Positions 60,886 through 64,000 of a stretch of 64,000 nt of DNA are shown here, piece after piece. Every line of letters starts with the position of its first letter. Positions within the stretch are counted from its first letter, which is position 1. The translations under genes and the position numbers were made by a program. Source of the DNA: Chimonanthus salicifolius (taxonomy: Eukaryota > Streptophyta > Magnoliopsida > Laurales > Calycanthaceae); assembly GCA_013350335.1 (NCBI GenBank), contig CM023534.1:15587802-15651801 (forward strand), written 5' to 3'. The notes beneath the pieces are model-generated. The model did not search any database and was not told the origin of the DNA. It saw only the letters and a program-made list of their open reading frames with translations.

Positions 60886-62560
60886 TTTTTTTTTTTTTGA
60901 ACAGAAACCAAGAAATTCATTAAAAGAGACGAGTACATGTACAAAAAGGTGAGGTCTAAAAGAATTCGACCAAAATAAGAAAAAGAAAAGAAAGATACAA
61001 GCAATAAAAATAAAACAAAAGACTAAACTGCAAAACAAAGAGATCCTTCCAGCTCAAAGAAAGAAAATGGCAGAGGACAAATCAGGTGACTCCAAATTTG
61101 GTAAAATAGTCTGTCACTTTATTTGTTGCTTGCCCGATCTGGACAAAGGATACATAGAGCCCAGAGACCAACTCCCTAATCTCTATAACCAAAGTGATCA
61201 ATCTCAATGGAGGATGCCTTTGTCCCTTAGCCTATTTAATTGCATTTTGCCGAATCCCCTTCAATAATGAGTTTTCCTTACCCATATGTTTTCTAGATAG
61301 TCAGAGCTCTCCTAATGCTAAGGATTTCCGCCTCATTGGAGTCCTTAACTCCTACTGAATCACCAAACGCAATGGATGTAGTCCCTTCATGATTCCTAAA
61401 CACCACACCTATCCCTGCCAGCCTCGGTTTCCCTCTTGCTGTCCCATCTACATTGAATTGCATGGCGTTCTGATCTGGGGGTGACCAACTCTCCATGGAT
61501 CTCACTTTCCTTCTATACCCATTCATACAACCTTCCCAAGATGAATGGAGGTCCGTAGGCTTAAGACCGCTAAACTCTGTGTTGGATAGAAGCTAGACAC
61601 AAAGTCTCCACTTAGCTATTTGGAACAAGATCATTAATGTCTGTTGATTTTCCTTCAAATATTCTGGAATTTCTTTCTTTTCAAATGGTCCAAAGAATAA
61701 TTGCCGGGACTGTGTTCCAAGCTAGTTTAAGCCTAGGAGTTAGTATTGGGAGAGACCACGATTCCACTATCCCAATGCAAGTTTATCCAACACCCAAGAT
61801 ACGAACTTAATCCAAAGACTCCGCGCCAGTTGGACAACCAATGAAAAGGTGAACTACATCTTCCAAACAAAGATTTGAACTCTAAGGGGGGCAGTTCATT
61901 TCCAGGCCAAATTGGTTGTGGTTTCTAAAGTGGATTGTTGTTGCAGGAACAAATCTACTAATGCTTTGACCGAGAGAAAACCAGATGAATCTCCAGTCCA
62001 CAACTTCATCCTCCTCACTTGGTGAAATAGGGAATTCCCCCAACTGGCCTAAACGATCTATTCTACTACGTTCCTCAAATAACCGTAGTTCCCTCCTGAA
62101 GTCCAATTGCTAGGAAACTTGGTTACCCTCAGTTTTGTAGCAATCCTGATCTAGTGCTCTTTTGTACCTTGAAATCCGGTAAAGCCTTGGGAACACTTCC
62201 TTCAATGGCCTTTCTCCTAACCATGGATCTTCCTAGAAAAAAAGTTCTGTCTCCTTTTCTGACCAAGTGCCTAGTTCTACTCTTGACGAAATTTCCCGCC
62301 ACTCTCCTCCTTGTCCTAGCTTCCACCAGGCTTTGATTATCATGGGCCCTTTCTTTTCCACATTGTCACTTAGGAACCACCCAATATCCTCCTCTAGACC
62401 ATACTTGGCTTTCAAAATTTTGACCCACAAAGCGTCTCGTTCTCTCCCAAATCTCCATGCCCATTTACACAGAAGAGCTTGGTTCCTCAACTTCAATGGG
62501 ATGATTCCCATCCTCCCTTAGATTTTGGTTTAATATCTCCGACCATGCCACCAAATGAAC
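60886..62560 (-). mobile_element. LINE ORF2 3' fragment (RT tail, zinc-finger region, RNase H)
   Basis: Poly(A) tail seen as a T run at 60886-60899. Minus-strand frames: 62511-62233 gives LRNQALLCKWAWRFGRERDA and LWVKILKAKYG, the RT-tail signature of plant LINE and non-LTR proteins. 61526-61293 gives WSPPDQNAMQFNVDGTARG and GIGVVFRNHEG (RNase H). Frameshifts and stops separate them. Same family as 57240-57970. Confidence 0.82.
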
Positions 62561-63317
62561 CTTTTTCTTTGTCTCTTTGTCTCCCTACAAAAAATTCTAA
62601 AAAGCTGCTCTATCTTTCTAGTAACCCCTTTTTGCATGTCGAATAGGGAGAGGTAATATATTGGGTTTGAAAACCTAGGATTTTGTCTGATTTCAAAACC
62701 AAAAATTCTTACAAATTCGTGGACTTATTCCTAAAATTGTTGGATAAGGAATTGGTGACAAAAAATTTGTATGTTTTGAAGTCGTTGTCATAAATTTAAT
62801 TCAGGTCTACTTGTCTCACTAATATTGAAGGGTTTTTGAATGCCTTGTCATAATATGCATTAACTAATGAAATAAGTTCAAATAAATAAATGAATAAACT
62901 ACTCCCTATACCTCTCATATGATTCACCATTTATTCTTCCTTTTGTGTAAAGAATCCAAGAACTCTAAAAGCATCCGTCAATATGACAAACCAAATTACA
63001 AGGTGTTGCTTTATCAATTAAAGAAAAATAAAATTTTAAATAGGACCCTTGAAAAAGTGACAGGCGAAGATTGTTGACATTGGGATTTTATTTACTCACT
63101 TGCCTACTTTCTAGATGTTTCTTCTTTTTCCCTTGTTTGGGAGAAGTTGGCTAGGTGTCCATTGAGATGATAAAAATAGTACAAGGAGAACCAATTGAGC
63201 AAGCCTGAACAAATCAAATATTGTACAATTTGAATTGTATGATTTGTTGAAACTTAAAAGTTGATCAATGTCATCATCCATGGATTATGACCATGGGTTG
63301 GATATATAGGTCTAATA
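62561..63317. other. CENH3 intron 4, nothing recognised
   Basis: AT-rich with no domain or classifiable repeat; the CENH3 3' exons are not here. Confidence 0.45.
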
Positions 63318-63492
63318 CGGGTTGCACTCAGTAGGGTTGCTCCCTGGAGTTGCAACCAATGGGGTTGCACTCACTGGGGCTATACTTGGTGGGGTTGTAC
63401 TCAATGGGGCTGCACTTGGTGGGATTGCACTCCACTGGGTTGCATTCGGTGGGGCTGAACTCCACGGGTTGCGCTTGGCAGGGCTGCACTTA
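63318..63492 (+). repeat. 15-bp minisatellite, about 11 units
   Basis: Units follow GGGGTTGCACTCAxT and GGGGCTGCACTTGGT, tending to alternate as a 30-bp dimer. Because 15 is divisible by 3 the tract is open in several frames on both strands, which explains the apparent open frames here. Confidence 0.85.
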
Positions 63493-64000
63493 ATTTTGGC
63501 AGCTCTCTCCACCCACAAACTATAAAAACTCCATTGCCTAAAGAGATGGGATATTTTTGCTTGCTCATGCATATTTTAGGAATGTTCAAATGCCTTTCTT
63601 TCTCCAACAGAGATAGTGTGGCTACGGATTTTCAATTTCTTTCATACTCTGAACATGGTGTAGCTTAGAAGTAGTACTTCCATTCATGCATTATCTTTAT
63701 AATGTAGTTTGGGACTATTTGTTCCATTTGCACTTCGTTCATTAGTGTTATTTTGATCTTTTGAGTCCATTAAACTTTGGTTTAAGGATTCAAATCTTCA
63801 TCTAGTTTTAAGTGAAATCAAGCTACTGTTGGTCTTCACTTGCGGTCTCCATGCTAAGTGAGCACAAGCCTCTCAACCTTTGCCTATGCAGTTTGTGGAT
63901 CAAGTCTTTGAAGACCTCACTTAAGCCTATTTAAATTTGTTATTATTTTACATTCATTGTATACATACTCTAAATCTTTTACTTGTAAGGGAATGATCGA
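63493..64000. other. Window end, within CENH3 intron 4
   Basis: No gene or repeat recognised. Confidence 0.4.

Noticed and set aside
63312..63607. Pro/Ala-rich open frames at the window end
   Set aside because: Products of a 15-bp minisatellite that stays open in several frames.
56436..64000. Search for the remaining CENH3 exons
   Set aside because: No plus-strand sequence resembling the alpha-2 to alpha-3 region was found; the exons must lie outside the window.

Overview
The window is plant nuclear DNA. It holds multi-exon genes with canonical GT-AG introns, plant-specific protein families (DUF630/DUF632, a plant CENH3, an NLP3-type omega-amidase), and a dense layer of Ty3/gypsy, Ty1/copia, LINE, SINE, TRIM, hAT, Mutator-like and MITE sequences. 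It is an angiosperm with long, transposon-filled introns; the species cannot be named from sequence alone.

Layout. 530-2982 (minus): four-exon gene for a small protein with a universal-stress/adenine-nucleotide-alpha-hydrolase-like domain. 3-6 kb: AT-rich spacer with a SINE and a 182-bp MITE. 6.17-8.45 kb (minus): decayed Ty3/gypsy gag-protease-RT fragment. 8.55-12.96 kb: palindromic Mutator-like foldback element (P1) split at one of its palindrome centres by a 3.37-kb solo LTR, which carries six GGTTCGGCCA hairpins and a 49-bp tandem repeat. 13.33-20.89 kb (plus): ten-exon omega-amidase gene with two frameshifts and a lost splice donor, a 362-bp MITE in intron 6, a 16-nt microexon and a GC-AG intron. 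21.4-25.5 kb: ATATCGGCCGATAT-family repeats and SINEs. 25.54-34.81 kb (minus): five-coding-exon DUF630/DUF632 gene (778 aa), probably with a 2-kb 5' UTR intron reaching 36.78 kb. 37-49 kb: intergenic, with foldback elements P2 (perfect 9-bp target duplication) and P3, TRIM elements (one carrying a nested hAT) and more ATATCGG repeats. 49.10 kb to beyond the window end (plus): 5' two-thirds of a centromeric histone H3 (CENH3) gene. Its third intron is 6.8 kb and holds a LINE ORF1-like fragment plus a dead copia element, itself hit by a LINE tail; its fourth intron runs past 64 kb and contains two more LINE fragments, an unclassified repeat and a 15-bp minisatellite.

The genes do not form a pathway; they are independent housekeeping or regulatory loci. 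The most notable material is (i) CENH3 with very expanded introns, (ii) the foldback family whose members differ in number and orientation of an internal palindromic module, (iii) the hairpin array in the solo LTR, and (iv) the lesions in an otherwise well-preserved omega-amidase. No prokaryotic-type system, CRISPR array, tRNA or rRNA gene was seen.
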